DNA of 64,000 nucleotides from Halolactibacillus miurensis (GCF_900116255.1 NZ_FPAI01000001.1:186001-250000); one strand, 5' to 3'. Shown: positions 9,223 to 19,239, numbered from the stretch's first letter. Translations and numbers: made by a program. The notes: generated by a model not told the origin, from the letters alone.

Positions 9223-10212
9223 ATGAATTTATTTAAGGCGCTTGTTGTTAGAGAAGAAAATGACGAAGTGAATTATGACTTAGAAGATGTAGCGGTGGAG
9301 GCATTATCTGAAGGAGACGTACTTATTAAAGTGGCTTATTCTTCGCTCAACTATAAAGATATGCTGGCGGTACAAAAAAACGGAGGTGTCATTAGAAATT
9401 ACCCAATGATTCCAGGGATCGACTTAAGTGGGACGGTTGTTCGTTCACAACACGAAGCGTATGAAGAAGGACAAGAAGTCATTGTGACAGGCTTTGAACT
9501 TGGTATGACTCATACAGGTGGATTCGCTGAATATGCAAAAGTGCCAGCTGATTGGCTTGTGCCTTTACCTAAAGGCTTGACGTTAAAAGATGCCATGGTT
9601 TTTGGTACAGCCGGTGTAACAGCGGCCCTTTCGATTGCAGCTTTAGAAAAAAACGGCCTAAGACCTGATAATCATCCTGAGATTTTAGTGACAGGTGCAA
9701 CAGGTGGCGTCGGTAGTCTCGCGCTGCAGATGTTAGCTAAAAGTGGCTATCCTAACATTACGGCCTTAGTCCGTAAAAGTTATCAAGTGGAGATCGCTAA
9801 AAAATTAGGAGCAACAGCAATTATTTTTCCAGAGGACTTGGGTGAACTAAAAAGACCGCTAAATAAATCTAAATATGACTATGTGTTAGATACGGTTGGC
9901 GGGGACGTTGCCTCAACCATTATCCCTCAACTATCCTATAGAGGAAGCATAAGCATGTGTGGGAATGCCGCAGGCATCCAGTTAACGTCAACGGTCTTAC
10001 CACTGATTTTAAGAGGGGTGAACATCTTAGGTATTGACTCTGTCAACGTACCTATCACAGAACGGTTTGAATTATGGGATAAGCTTGCAGGTGACTGGAA
10101 TGTGTCGCAAACGGCATTAGTAAACGAAGTGTCGTTAACAGGTTTAAAAGAGAAAATCACCGCAATTAAAAAGGGTGAACATCTTGGAAGAACGATCGTA
10201 AAGTTTGATTGA
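9223..10212 (+). CDS. AcuI/YhdH-family quinone or acryloyl-CoA reductase
   Basis: Zinc-free medium-chain dehydrogenase/reductase (329 aa) of the YhdH/AcuI branch, NADPH-dependent, reducing quinones or 2-alkenals/acryloyl-CoA. N-terminal GroES-like part has SSLNYKDMLAVQKNGG and YPMIPGIDLSGTV; the Rossmann part begins at VTGATGGVGSLALQMLAKSGY (about residues 153-173). The ATG at 9223 follows AAAGGAG by 8 nt; an upstream in-frame start at 9154 would put 23 odd residues before it and would overlap the operator. Control by the divergent MarR protein suggests an electrophile-induced detoxification role. Confidence 0.88.
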   Translation: MNLFKALVVREENDEVNYDLEDVAVEALSEGDVLIKVAYSSLNYKDMLAVQKNGGVIRNYPMIPGIDLSGTVVRSQHEAYEEGQEVIVTGFELGMTHTGGFAEYAKVPADWLVPLPKGLTLKDAMVFGTAGVTAALSIAALEKNGLRPDNHPEILVTGATGGVGSLALQMLAKSGYPNITALVRKSYQVEIAKKLGATAIIFPEDLGELKRPLNKSKYDYVLDTVGGDVASTIIPQLSYRGSISMCGNAAGIQLTSTVLPLILRGVNILGIDSVNVPITERFELWDKLAGDWNVSQTALVNEVSLTGLKEKITAIKKGEHLGRTIVKFD

Positions 10213-10294
10213 ATGACTTCTTTTTATGAGATAGTTTAGGGGTCAATTCATCAGCTAGTTTATTAGTATGAAACCTTAAATCAAATATACATTC

Positions 10295-10340
10295 AAAATA
10301 ACGGTAACCGACGTGATGAACATTGGTTACCGTTATTTTT
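10295..10340. terminator. bidirectional terminator
   Basis: Perfect 15-bp arms 10295-10309 (AAAATAACGGTAACC) and 10325-10339, T run at 10336-10340, between convergent acuI-like and esterase genes. Confidence 0.92.
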
Positions 10341-10344
10341 ATGT

Positions 10345-11229
10345 CTAGCATTCTTTTACTGCTGTCGTTGTTAACGTTTCCTCTAACCAAGCAATGATTT
10401 GTGCATAGATTTTTATGCCGGTCGTATCGGTCGTATCTCGGTCAAAATCATGTGTGTCATTATAGATGGTGAGACATTTAGCTGACGGTATTTTCCGGCT
10501 CATCTGTTTCGATAGTCGGTAAGGCACGTCAGGGTCATGTGTAGCGGCAGCTAGTATGGTCGGTGGAAACTGTTTAAATGTTTCATCTGAGACGTGATAA
10601 GTCTCAAGTGGTGAGTGAGGTTGTAAGTAACGTAACCAGTTGCCTTCTTGTCTTGCTTTTAAATAGAGGGCGAAGCGCTTTTCAAGTGAACCCTCTGTCA
10701 CATAATGGTCTGAGATAATGCCATTAACGACGCTGTCCTCTACGGCTGGAAACTGTAAGTAATGCTTACTTGGTTTTTTGAATTCATCTACGTCAAAGCC
10801 TGGATAGCCATATAAACTTATGATAGCAGCAGGTGTCATATCTGTTTTTTCTAACAAAGTCTCAGCTAGTTTAAGAGCTAAATAGGCTCCTGCTGAGCGT
10901 CCAAATAAAATCAAACGATTATGCTCTAGTTGAAAAATGTCTTTTCTATGCGTCGCGTAATGCACACAAAGTTCATAGGTAGACTGCAAGATTATATCTA
11001 GTGAGACCTCTGGCGCCAGTGGATAGTCACACGTTAATACATCATAACCAGCCGTCACTAGCTGATCGACGTAAATGTTTGGCAAGTCATCGCGATGACC
11101 ATATAATAGTCCCCCGCCATGAAAATAGACAATCGTAGCCTTCTGTCTATTCTCACTGGCACGATATAATGTCATCATCATATTTATATTGTGAGTGGAT
11201 GTATAGTGGTAAATCTCAGGTGTGTGCAA
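10345..11229 (-). CDS. alpha/beta-hydrolase, HSL-like esterase
   Basis: Cytoplasmic esterase/lipase-like hydrolase (294 aa) of the hormone-sensitive lipase group. It has the oxyanion motif HGGG (YFHGGGLLYG, about residues 35-44), nucleophile elbow GRSAG (about 109-113), acidic residue in HDPDVPYRLS and catalytic His in NDTHDFDRD. Start is TTG at 11229 with GGGAGG 8 nt upstream; no ATG gives a full N-terminus. It lies 20 bp after pucR on the same strand, so it is probably in the regulator's transcript. A link to ureide metabolism is only suggested by position; the substrate is unknown. Confidence 0.82.
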   Translation of the reverse strand: MHTPEIYHYTSTHNINMMMTLYRASENRQKATIVYFHGGGLLYGHRDDLPNIYVDQLVTAGYDVLTCDYPLAPEVSLDIILQSTYELCVHYATHRKDIFQLEHNRLILFGRSAGAYLALKLAETLLEKTDMTPAAIISLYGYPGFDVDEFKKPSKHYLQFPAVEDSVVNGIISDHYVTEGSLEKRFALYLKARQEGNWLRYLQPHSPLETYHVSDETFKQFPPTILAAATHDPDVPYRLSKQMSRKIPSAKCLTIYNDTHDFDRDTTDTTGIKIYAQIIAWLEETLTTTAVKEC

Positions 11230-11249
11230 CAGTATGTCCTCCCTTAAAA

Positions 11250-12851
11250 CTAATGTAACAGTTTAAATAATCGCGTGGCGATTTGAATTTGTAAAATATC
11301 CTCAGGTTGATCAAAATTAATAGTGAGTAACTCTTTCACCTTGTCTATCCGGTATCGAATCGTTTTATGATGTAAAAATAGTCGTTCAGCTGTTTTAGTG
11401 TAGCTCTGTTGCGTATCAATAAAAACAGACAGTGTTTCAAATAATTCCGGATGCTGTTCCTTAAAGTCAACAATATGCGGCGAGATAAAACTCTTAGCTT
11501 GATCTAACTTATCTAGGTCGAGTAATAGCTTATAGATACCTAATTGTTGGTAGTTTAAAACGGAGTTTTCTGGATAAAATAAATCAAGAATTTTTTGAGT
11601 TTTCAACGCTTCAGTATTTGCTCTGTGAATAGCTTCCTTGTGTACAACTGAGCTCATACTGATATGGTAATAATCTTTTTTATATCCCTTCATGACTTGT
11701 TCAACCGTTTCTTTGATTTTCTTCTCATTGAGTGACTGATCAACTTCTCTAAGGTTAGCTAATAAAACAATTCGGTTCGTATTTTCCATATAGGCAAAAC
11801 GGTTGGTTGGAACCTTTAATAGATAACGCATCTTTTTTAACAGCTTGGTGTAATCCTTTTGAAGTGTGTCGACTTGCTCTTTTTGATAGAGTTTTACGAT
11901 GGCGACTTGATAATAGTCATATTTATCAATATTTAAGTAATCTAAAATGTCATCGACATCTTTCTCTTCTTGAATGCGGTTATTTAATACATCGTTTAAG
12001 ATGTTATTTTTTTGTTGATAAATATTTTGTGACAGCGCATATTTCTTCAACAATTCCATTTGAAGAAATTTGACCGCATTCTCTAACACCATAAAGTCTT
12101 CTTCGCTAATGTGATGAGTCCCTTCGTGAATAATCAGCTCATATTCATCATGCTCAAGACAAGGGATTTGTACACTGATTTGAGACCCCTTACTTTCTTC
12201 GCTCCCAATGGTGTAGATCACCTCACGTCGTTTATAACTATAAAACATATATTTTTCCTGTTTAATGGCTTGTTTACTAAGAATGTGGTAATTTGATAAA
12301 TCGGCGTTAGTAGTGATTTGAGTCTTTTTTAACATATTCAATAAGGTGAAATCAAAATGAATCATCTGTTTAAACTCTTCCAAAATAGCTTGGATTGACG
12401 GCATCTTTAAAGCAATCTGCGTAATCTCACTATGAATCTCATAATAACGATTGAGTAAAGCAACATTTTTATTAATGATTGGTTCTAAAATAGCTAAAAC
12501 AATGGCTTCATACTTAACTTCTTTATCAATTTGGATTAATAAGATGCCGTGCTGATGGCAAAGTTCAATCATCAATTCAGGCACATGATGTACGAAACGA
12601 TCGACTTTAACAATAATCGCTGCAATCCCGATGATCGCCATCTTCTTAAAAAAATCGGTTAAGGTCTTTTCGGATAAATCTTTAAATGCGAAAAAACTCG
12701 TGAGAATGACTTGCCCTTTTTTGCCCCAATTTTCGATATCTAGGGCTTCTAATACATTAACACCGGTAATCTTTTTATCACAACCAGCCTCGCCTGCGAT
12801 GATTCTTGCTTTTTTTAATGGTTCCAGTCGCATCAAGTTAAGCGCCTTCAT
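11250..12851 (-). CDS. PucR-family purine/ureide catabolism regulator
   Basis: 533-residue transcription factor. The N-terminal ~120 residues form a PucR-type ligand domain (ALDIENWGKKGQVILTSFFAF ... LCHQHGILLIQIDKEVKY). A central GGDEF-like/CdaR-like region follows, then the C-terminal PucR helix-turn-helix QQSYTKTAERLFLHHKTIRYRIDKVKELL (about residues 480-510). In B. subtilis PucR controls purine and allantoin genes. ATG at 12851 with AGGGGGTGG upstream. Divergent from the fdrA-allG operon, which it presumably activates in response to a ureide signal. Confidence 0.85.
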   Translation of the reverse strand: MKALNLMRLEPLKKARIIAGEAGCDKKITGVNVLEALDIENWGKKGQVILTSFFAFKDLSEKTLTDFFKKMAIIGIAAIIVKVDRFVHHVPELMIELCHQHGILLIQIDKEVKYEAIVLAILEPIINKNVALLNRYYEIHSEITQIALKMPSIQAILEEFKQMIHFDFTLLNMLKKTQITTNADLSNYHILSKQAIKQEKYMFYSYKRREVIYTIGSEESKGSQISVQIPCLEHDEYELIIHEGTHHISEEDFMVLENAVKFLQMELLKKYALSQNIYQQKNNILNDVLNNRIQEEKDVDDILDYLNIDKYDYYQVAIVKLYQKEQVDTLQKDYTKLLKKMRYLLKVPTNRFAYMENTNRIVLLANLREVDQSLNEKKIKETVEQVMKGYKKDYYHISMSSVVHKEAIHRANTEALKTQKILDLFYPENSVLNYQQLGIYKLLLDLDKLDQAKSFISPHIVDFKEQHPELFETLSVFIDTQQSYTKTAERLFLHHKTIRYRIDKVKELLTINFDQPEDILQIQIATRLFKLLH

Positions 12852-12970
12852 TTTGCCACCCCCTTTATCCTTTTCGTCTAAAAAAACAATAAAATTCTAG
12901 ATTTCTTAGCCAATGTATTCTAAAAACTCTCGTGCTATATTTATCTTACAGCAAACAAGGAGGTTTGAAA

Positions 12971-15970
12971 ATGTTAAAAACAGTGATTAGAAAAAATAGT
13001 TATCAAGATTCAATTAACTTGATGCTACTAACCAACGCTATCAATGGTTTGGAAGGAGTGAAAAAATGCTCCATTATGATGGGGACGGATGCTAACAAAG
13101 ACATTTTTAAAAACAGTGGCTTGTTAACAGACGAAGCAAAAACAGCCTCACCGAGTGATATGGTCATCGTGATCGACGCTGAGAATGAGGAGATTTTTGA
13201 AAACGCTTTATCAGAGTCGGATAAGTTTTTAGATGATTTAGCCGTGAAAGGTGAAACAAGTGGATTTGAAACAGTCAATAGCTTTAAAGCTGCTCAAGAT
13301 AAGTTGCCAGAGGCAAACCTCGCTTTATTATCTATTCCAGGCGAGTACGGTGTGGATGAAATTGAAAATGCTCTAGATCAAGGTCTACATGTTTTCTCAT
13401 TTACAGATAATATTCCACTTGAGGAAGAAGCCAGATTAAAACGAAAAGCCCACGAAAAGGGCGTTATGTTAATGGGGGCAGATTGTGGTACGGGTATTAT
13501 CTCTAGTACACCGCTTGCTTTCACTAACGTTGTCAAACCAGGTAACATCGGTATTGTTGGTGCTTCTGGCACGGGGATTCAAGAAGTGACCACCATTATT
13601 GACCGTCTCGGAGGAGGGGTTGTTCATGCGATTGGCACAGGTGGACGTGATTTAAGCGAAGAAGTTGGAGCGATTACGGCAAAAGATGCGTTACTTGGAT
13701 TAGAGGCACATGATCCCACAGACGTGATTGTCTTTATTTCCAAGCCACCTGCAAAAAAAGTGCGTGATGAGATTGTAGAATTATTGCATAGCTTATCTAA
13801 ACCAGCTGTGGCGATTTTCTTAGGTGAAAAACCAGATCATCATGAAGGTGATGTTTACTTAGCACATACACTTGAAGAAACAGCACGCATCGCCGTTGAT
13901 TTAGCAGAAGGAAAAGCCGTGCAGGTAAATTACAGTCAGCCGCTAGCAAATAGCGTTGACGTTGTTTTATCTGAAGATAAAACAGTCAAAGGGCTTTATT
14001 CTGGCGGAACGTTAGCGGCTGAAGCGGGTATGCTTATCTCAGATGCTCTTGACTTGGGCGGGTTAATTAAAGAGGAAGGGTATATCTTAAAAGCCAATGG
14101 CTATGAAGTCATGGATTTGGGTGATGACATTTATACGCAAGGAAAACCACACCCAATGATTGACCCAGAAGTACGTATCAATAAAATGAGAACATACGCC
14201 AACGATGCAGATACAGGAGTTATTTTATTTGATTGTGTCTTAGGTTATGGTTCACATCCAGACATGGCAGAAGCCTTATCACCAGCGATTTTAGAAGCGA
14301 AAGCAACAGCTGAAAAAGACGGAAGAACCTTATACTTTGTCGCAACAGTCTGTGGAACAGACCAAGATCCTCAAGGTTATGACAAAGCCATTCGTACATT
14401 AAAGCGGTCTGGTGTGTTTGTGGAAGAAAGTAATGCGAAAGCTGTGCGTCTTGCGCTTAAACTAAAAGGGATTGATTATGAAACAAATAATAAAGACCAA
14501 CAAGAGGTTAACGCGGCTAAAAATACTTTACCAAAACTAAGTGAAGCGATTCGTGATTTACTCAATACAAAACCACGTGTCATTAACATTGGTTTGAAGA
14601 GCTTTACTGAATCCATTATTGAACATGGTGGTAAAACGGTACAGTACAACTGGAAACCAGCTGCTGGTGGAAATAAAAAGCTGATAAAAATTTTACATGC
14701 TTTAGCAAAACTAGATGAAGTAGAAGAAGGTAATGCAGCGGTTGTTGAACAGATGAAAAATACTCAGCCGTTCTTAGTCGATGTGCGTCCAGCTAAAGAA
14801 GTGATGGATGTGTTAAATGATCGTGTCATCCTTCATGCTGGACCACCGATTGACTTTAAAGATATGACAGGACCTATGCAAGGGTCATGTATTGGTGCGG
14901 TGTTATTTGAAGGTTGGGCGGATGACGAAGAAAGTGCACGGAAGTTACTTGAAACGGGTGGCGTGACCTTCTCACCTTGTCACCATCATCATGCGGTCGG
15001 ACCAATGGGGGGAATTACGTCTAGTAATATGCCTGTACTCGTGGTTGAAAATAAACTCGATGGCTCACCTGCTTACTGTACATTAAACGAAGGTATCGGG
15101 AAGGTTCTTCGGTTTGGGGCTTATTCACAAGAGGTTGTCGATCGTCTTCACTGGATGAAAGATGTATTAGGACCAGTGCTTTCACAAGCGCTCAGACATA
15201 AAGAGGGTGGCCTTAACTTAAGTGTTATGATAGCAAAAGCCATCACGATGGGTGATGAGTTCCATCAACGTAATATCGCGGCCTCGCTTAATTTCTTAAA
15301 AGAAGTGACACCGCTCATTGTAAAATTAAAAATCAATGAAAAAGATAAATATGATGTCATTAGTTTCCTTGCTGATACAGACCAATTCTTCTTAAATATC
15401 ATGATGGCGGCAGGAAAAGCAACGGTTGATACCGCGCGTAAAATCCAACGAGGAACCGTTGTGACAACCATGGCAAGAAATGGTCGCGACTTTGGTGTTC
15501 GCATCAGTGGTATGGGTGATGAATGGTTTACAGCGCCAGTCAACACACCAAACGGTTTGTACTTCACTGGCTATTCAGAGAGTGACGCGAACCCTGATAT
15601 TGGTGACAGTGCCATTACAGAAACTGTCGGTGTCGGTGGTATGGCGATGATCGCTGCCCCAGGTGTGACTCGTTTTGTAGGTGCTGGTGGTTTCAATGAT
15701 GCTCTTGATGTTTCGGAGGAAATGAATGAGATTTGCTTAGCGAACAATGCGAATTGGAGTATTCCAACATGGGACTTTAAAGGTGCATGCTTAGGCATTG
15801 ATGCACAAAAAGTCGTTCATTCTGGGATTACACCAATCATCAATACCGGTATTGCCCATAAAGAACCTGGCATTGGTCAAGTAGGCGCAGGGACGGTGCG
15901 TGCACCGCTTGCGTGCTTTGAAAAAGCTTTACTTGCCTATGCAGACAAACTTGGCATTACTGTTGACTAA
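12971..15970 (+). CDS. fused FdrA (AllF)-YlbE (AllG, DUF1116) oxamate carbamoyltransferase subunit
   Basis: 999-residue protein joining two subunits that are separate in E. coli. Residues 1 to about 505 match FdrA/AllF, a succinyl-CoA-synthetase-alpha-like protein: GNIGIVGASGTGIQEVTTIIDRLG, HAIGTGGRDLSEEVGAIT, LYSGGTLAAEAGML and VLGYGSHPDMAEAL. Residues about 530-999 match YlbE/AllG (DUF1116): GPPIDFKDMTGPMQGSCIGA, CHHHHAVGPMGGITSSNMPV, GDEFHQRNIAAS. AllFGH in E. coli form oxamate carbamoyltransferase, converting oxalurate and phosphate to oxamate and carbamoyl phosphate. Start ATG 12971 is 7 nt after AAGGAGG. allH, an MFS carrier and carbamate kinase follow with gaps of 2, 12 and 33 bp. Confidence 0.88.
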   Translation: MLKTVIRKNSYQDSINLMLLTNAINGLEGVKKCSIMMGTDANKDIFKNSGLLTDEAKTASPSDMVIVIDAENEEIFENALSESDKFLDDLAVKGETSGFETVNSFKAAQDKLPEANLALLSIPGEYGVDEIENALDQGLHVFSFTDNIPLEEEARLKRKAHEKGVMLMGADCGTGIISSTPLAFTNVVKPGNIGIVGASGTGIQEVTTIIDRLGGGVVHAIGTGGRDLSEEVGAITAKDALLGLEAHDPTDVIVFISKPPAKKVRDEIVELLHSLSKPAVAIFLGEKPDHHEGDVYLAHTLEETARIAVDLAEGKAVQVNYSQPLANSVDVVLSEDKTVKGLYSGGTLAAEAGMLISDALDLGGLIKEEGYILKANGYEVMDLGDDIYTQGKPHPMIDPEVRINKMRTYANDADTGVILFDCVLGYGSHPDMAEALSPAILEAKATAEKDGRTLYFVATVCGTDQDPQGYDKAIRTLKRSGVFVEESNAKAVRLALKLKGIDYETNNKDQQEVNAAKNTLPKLSEAIRDLLNTKPRVINIGLKSFTESIIEHGGKTVQYNWKPAAGGNKKLIKILHALAKLDEVEEGNAAVVEQMKNTQPFLVDVRPAKEVMDVLNDRVILHAGPPIDFKDMTGPMQGSCIGAVLFEGWADDEESARKLLETGGVTFSPCHHHHAVGPMGGITSSNMPVLVVENKLDGSPAYCTLNEGIGKVLRFGAYSQEVVDRLHWMKDVLGPVLSQALRHKEGGLNLSVMIAKAITMGDEFHQRNIAASLNFLKEVTPLIVKLKINEKDKYDVISFLADTDQFFLNIMMAAGKATVDTARKIQRGTVVTTMARNGRDFGVRISGMGDEWFTAPVNTPNGLYFTGYSESDANPDIGDSAITETVGVGGMAMIAAPGVTRFVGAGGFNDALDVSEEMNEICLANNANWSIPTWDFKGACLGIDAQKVVHSGITPIINTGIAHKEPGIGQVGAGTVRAPLACFEKALLAYADKLGITVD

Positions 15971-15972
15971 TC

Positions 15973-16812
15973 ATGGTTAACAACATTAAGGGTGGAGCAA
16001 TTAGTAGTTTGTTGCTCCCCCTGATACACAAAATTGAAACAGGCCGTGTACATAGCCTGTTTAAACGGGGCATTAATATCGAATTTGATGATACGCATCT
16101 CTTTTTAAGTGCAGCGAGTGAGCCGCTGTCTGCTTTTGGCATTAACATAGCGCCAGACAAATTAGCTGATGTTAAAGCGGTTGTACGAGTAGGTGACTTA
16201 GTTGTTAAAAAACAACATGCACTTGTTATTTACGGCGAAGCAGCTATCATCGCGATTCATTACAATGATCTGTCAGTGATGGATCTATCTTTTCCTACTG
16301 TTATTTGTCAAAAAAAAGCTATACAAGAGACGGTGTTGTACCAAATGCTAGAGCAAAGCAAGCTAACAGAACAAATCGGGTTAGAGCTGAATGATACAGC
16401 AGTTGAACACATTGAACAGCTCATCAATCTACCTAAACAAAATAAACAAACACAGCTTGCTCTTATAGATTATTTTTTAGGTCGAGGTTTAGGGTTAACA
16501 CCGAGTGGTGATGATTTGCTTATGGGTTATACGATGGCTGTGATGGCTTTTCAAGTGAGTCAAGATTGGTTAGACTGTTTAGCTTATAAAGTATCAGAAA
16601 ATAAAACAACTTACATTAGTATCGCTTATTTTCACGCTTTATTACATGACCATTTAAGTGAGAATTTTGTTGCCTTAGTAAAATTATTAGATACAAATAA
16701 TCGAGAAGTGATTGAAACAGTCATAAAAGAAATTCAGCAGTATGGCCATACGTCAGGCTATGATACGTTATATGGTTTTTGGTTAGGACTAACAATGGTG
16801 TCTAAAAGTTGA
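15973..16812 (+). CDS. allH: DUF2877 protein, AllH/YlbF-like oxamate carbamoyltransferase subunit
   Basis: 279-residue protein of DUF2877, matching YlbF/AllH, the third component of oxamate carbamoyltransferase. The family hallmark GLTPSGDDLLMGYT is at about residues 174-187, and GHTSGYDTLYGFWLG near the C-terminus. ATG two bases after the fdrA-allG stop; the RBS lies in the end of that gene, which points to coupled translation. Together with the fused FdrA-AllG protein it completes the AllFGH set as two polypeptides. Biochemical role is taken from the E. coli system, not shown here. Confidence 0.85.
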   Translation: MVNNIKGGAISSLLLPLIHKIETGRVHSLFKRGINIEFDDTHLFLSAASEPLSAFGINIAPDKLADVKAVVRVGDLVVKKQHALVIYGEAAIIAIHYNDLSVMDLSFPTVICQKKAIQETVLYQMLEQSKLTEQIGLELNDTAVEHIEQLINLPKQNKQTQLALIDYFLGRGLGLTPSGDDLLMGYTMAVMAFQVSQDWLDCLAYKVSENKTTYISIAYFHALLHDHLSENFVALVKLLDTNNREVIETVIKEIQQYGHTSGYDTLYGFWLGLTMVSKS

Positions 16813-16824
16813 GGAGGGTTTTAA

Positions 16825-18114
16825 ATGGAACAAGCAAAACAAATGAATATGGTTGATAAGTATAAAGCTATGCCGGTATCGGAACGTTATTGGTGGAAAG
16901 TAGTCGCGTTAGGCTTCTTCGGATGGATTTTGATGTATGCTGACCGGACGATTCTTAATCCGGTTATGGGTAATATTGGAGCAGAGTTTGGTTTAAGTAA
17001 CGCGCAGCTCGGCTTAGTCAATAGTGTGTTCTTCTTAGCGTATGCGGTAACTCAAATTCCATTTGGTGTATTAGCAGATAAAGTTGGACGAAAGCTCGTC
17101 ATTTCCCTTGGTTTTATTCTCTTTGGGGTTACCACCTATTTAAGCGGTGTGGCATCAGCTTTTGGTGTATTTATGCTTTTCCGTGTGTTAACTGGTATCG
17201 GTGAGGGAGCTTATTATGGCCCGGGTTATGCCTTGTCTACTGAAGCGATTCCAACGAAGAAATTAACCTTAGGTACAGCCATTATTAATAGTGGGATGGC
17301 GTTTGGTACATCTCTTGGTTACTTATTATCAAGTAAATTAGTGCTTGAAAATGGTGCGCACTGGAGTCAGCCATTCTATATTATGGCCGTTCCAACAGTG
17401 ATCTTGGGTATTCTTTATTATACGTTATTAAAAGAAAAGATTGTGCGACCAGAAGATCAAGGCAAAGAAGAAGTAAATAATAGTGATGCAACACAAGCTG
17501 TTGCTAGTGAAAAAGTTAGTTTTAAATCAATTATTACGAATAAAAACTTAGTGGTAACATTTATTTTAGTTTTCTGTTCTATCTATGCTAACTTCGTTAT
17601 CATTACGTGGTTGCCAAGATTCTTACAAGTAGAACGTGGTTTTGCGGGCACAAGTGTTGGGTTTATTTCATCGCTTGTACCATGGGCATCCATTCCAGGT
17701 GCACTTATCTTAGCGCGATTATCTGATAAGTATAAAACAACGAAGAAATTTATTTATTTCCTTGTCCCACTATCGATTATTACATCATTCGGGATTGCCT
17801 TTGTAACGGATCGTACGTTACTGATTGTCGCTTTAATTGTTTATGGTTTAACAGGCAAGTTAGCACTTGATCCTATTTTAGTGGCGTTTGTAACAAAAAA
17901 TGCACCGAAAAGTTCTTTATCTACCACATTAAGTGCCTATAACTTCATTGGGATGTCAGGGGCGATTTTAGCACCGTATATCACTGGATGGATTGCGGAT
18001 ACAACAGGTTCTATGAAAGTTGGTTTTTACCTGGCATCCGTCTTACTGACGATCGGGATGATTATATTTGTCCTCGTGGCTAAAGATAATGATCAGATAG
18101 AAGAAGCAAAATAA
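16825..18114 (+). CDS. MFS transporter, anion:cation symporter type
   Basis: 429-residue, 12-helix major facilitator with the MFS signature between TM2 and TM3, GVLADKVGRKLVI. The first loop AD-R-TILNPVMG resembles the ACS/phthalate-hexuronate permease group, carriers of organic anions. A hydrophilic loop of about 35 residues (EKIVRPEDQGKEEVNNSD...) separates the two six-helix halves. GAGGAGGG precedes the ATG. Its place between allH and carbamate kinase suggests that it imports the pathway substrate (oxalurate, allantoin/allantoate or another ureido acid) or exports oxamate. Direction and substrate are inferred. Confidence 0.8.
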   Translation: MEQAKQMNMVDKYKAMPVSERYWWKVVALGFFGWILMYADRTILNPVMGNIGAEFGLSNAQLGLVNSVFFLAYAVTQIPFGVLADKVGRKLVISLGFILFGVTTYLSGVASAFGVFMLFRVLTGIGEGAYYGPGYALSTEAIPTKKLTLGTAIINSGMAFGTSLGYLLSSKLVLENGAHWSQPFYIMAVPTVILGILYYTLLKEKIVRPEDQGKEEVNNSDATQAVASEKVSFKSIITNKNLVVTFILVFCSIYANFVIITWLPRFLQVERGFAGTSVGFISSLVPWASIPGALILARLSDKYKTTKKFIYFLVPLSIITSFGIAFVTDRTLLIVALIVYGLTGKLALDPILVAFVTKNAPKSSLSTTLSAYNFIGMSGAILAPYITGWIADTTGSMKVGFYLASVLLTIGMIIFVLVAKDNDQIEEAK

Positions 18115-18147
18115 TGCTCAAACGATAGAGGGAAAGAGGGAGAAAGT

Positions 18148-19155
18148 ATGATTGAAAATAAAAAAATAATTGTGGCTCTTGGTGGGAATGCGATTCTTTC
18201 AGATGACCCAACAGCAGGTGCTCAAATCGAAGCCATTCGACAGACATGTGATCGTTTAGCGGATTTAGTTGAACATCATAATCAATTGATTATTTCGCAT
18301 GGAAATGGGCCTCAAGTAGGGAACTTATTATTACAGCAACAATTAGCAGATAGTGAGAAAAATCCAGCCTTGCCACTTGATACATGTGTCGCGATGACAG
18401 AGGGAAGCATTGGGTACTGGATGCAGAACGAAATGAGTAGTATATTAAAGAAGCGAAATATTGATAAATCTGTCGTTTCTCTTGTGACACGTGTAGAAGT
18501 CGATAAAGATGATCCTGCTTTTACCCATCCAACGAAACCGATTGGTCCTTTCTTAACAGAAGTGGAAGTGGCTGAAGCAAAAGAAGATGGGGCTAAATAT
18601 ATTGAGGATTCAGGAAGGGGTTATCGTAAGGTAGTGCCTTCACCAAAACCCGTCGGGATTGTTGAGTTTGATACGGTCAAACAACTCGTAGAAAATGATG
18701 TCATCACCATTTCTTGTGGAGGTGGCGGTATTCCAGTCCTTAAGACGGAGGACGGTTATACAGGTGTTGAAGCGGTTATTGATAAAGATTTTGCCTCAGA
18801 GAAATTAGCTGAACAGGTCAATGCTGACTTATTTATCATTCTTACCGGTGTCGATAATGTGTATATTAACTTTAATAAGCCAAATCAGAAAAAGCTTGAA
18901 GAAGTGTCTGTTGAGGAGTTAAAGCAGTATATCGGTGAAGGGCAATTTGAACCGGGAAGCATGTTACCAAAAATTGAGGCGGCAGTGAAGTTTGTTGAAA
19001 CATCTGATCATGGTAAAGCGATTATCACATCACTTAGCAACTTAGATAATATTCATCAAGGAGCTGGTACTGTTGTCGTAAAACATAAAAATAACAATGA
19101 GAAAGTCGAATCGCTCAATGTTGAAATGCATGAATCTCTAATAACTAGCGAGTGA
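18148..19155 (+). CDS. carbamate kinase (ArcC/AllK-like)
   Basis: 335-residue cytoplasmic kinase of the amino-acid-kinase fold, transferring phosphate from carbamoyl phosphate to ADP to make ATP, CO2 and ammonia. Motifs: [11 protein letters not shown] (start), [11 protein letters not shown] near residue 50, [10 protein letters not shown] near 190, and [12 protein letters not shown] near 272. It carries a lysine/asparagine-rich C-terminal tail of about 20 residues beyond the usual ~310. There is no arginine deiminase or ornithine carbamoyltransferase here; the source of carbamoyl phosphate is most likely the AllFGH enzyme in the same operon, which makes the set an energy-yielding pathway. Confidence 0.93.
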   Translation: MIENKKIIVALGGNAILSDDPTAGAQIEAIRQTCDRLADLVEHHNQLIISHGNGPQVGNLLLQQQLADSEKNPALPLDTCVAMTEGSIGYWMQNEMSSILKKRNIDKSVVSLVTRVEVDKDDPAFTHPTKPIGPFLTEVEVAEAKEDGAKYIEDSGRGYRKVVPSPKPVGIVEFDTVKQLVENDVITISCGGGGIPVLKTEDGYTGVEAVIDKDFASEKLAEQVNADLFIILTGVDNVYINFNKPNQKKLEEVSVEELKQYIGEGQFEPGSMLPKIEAAVKFVETSDHGKAIITSLSNLDNIHQGAGTVVVKHKNNNEKVESLNVEMHESLITSE

Positions 19156-19185
19156 AAGCCCGTTTGTAATCAATCTATAAACAAG

Positions 19186-19214
19186 AAGCGGGTGCTAGCT
19201 ATTAGCACCTGCTT
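19186..19214 (+). other. intercistronic hairpin
   Basis: Arms 19186-19197 (AAGCGGGTGCTA) and 19203-19214 (TAGCACCTGCTT), one G-U pair, 5-nt loop, no T run after it. It lies between carbamate kinase and the symporter gene and could stabilise the upstream mRNA or lower read-through. Confidence 0.6.
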
Positions 19215-19239
19215 ACATGTTGTTAGTCGGGAGGCCGTT

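Noticed and set aside
12852-12970. PucR operator in the pucR/fdrA gap
   Set aside because: No convincing inverted or direct repeat and no good -35 were seen; activation is likely but the site cannot be named.
15265-15567. A 100-codon open frame on the minus strand inside fdrA-allG
   Set aside because: It is antisense to a well-conserved domain, with no RBS; typical of the mirror frame of a coding sequence.
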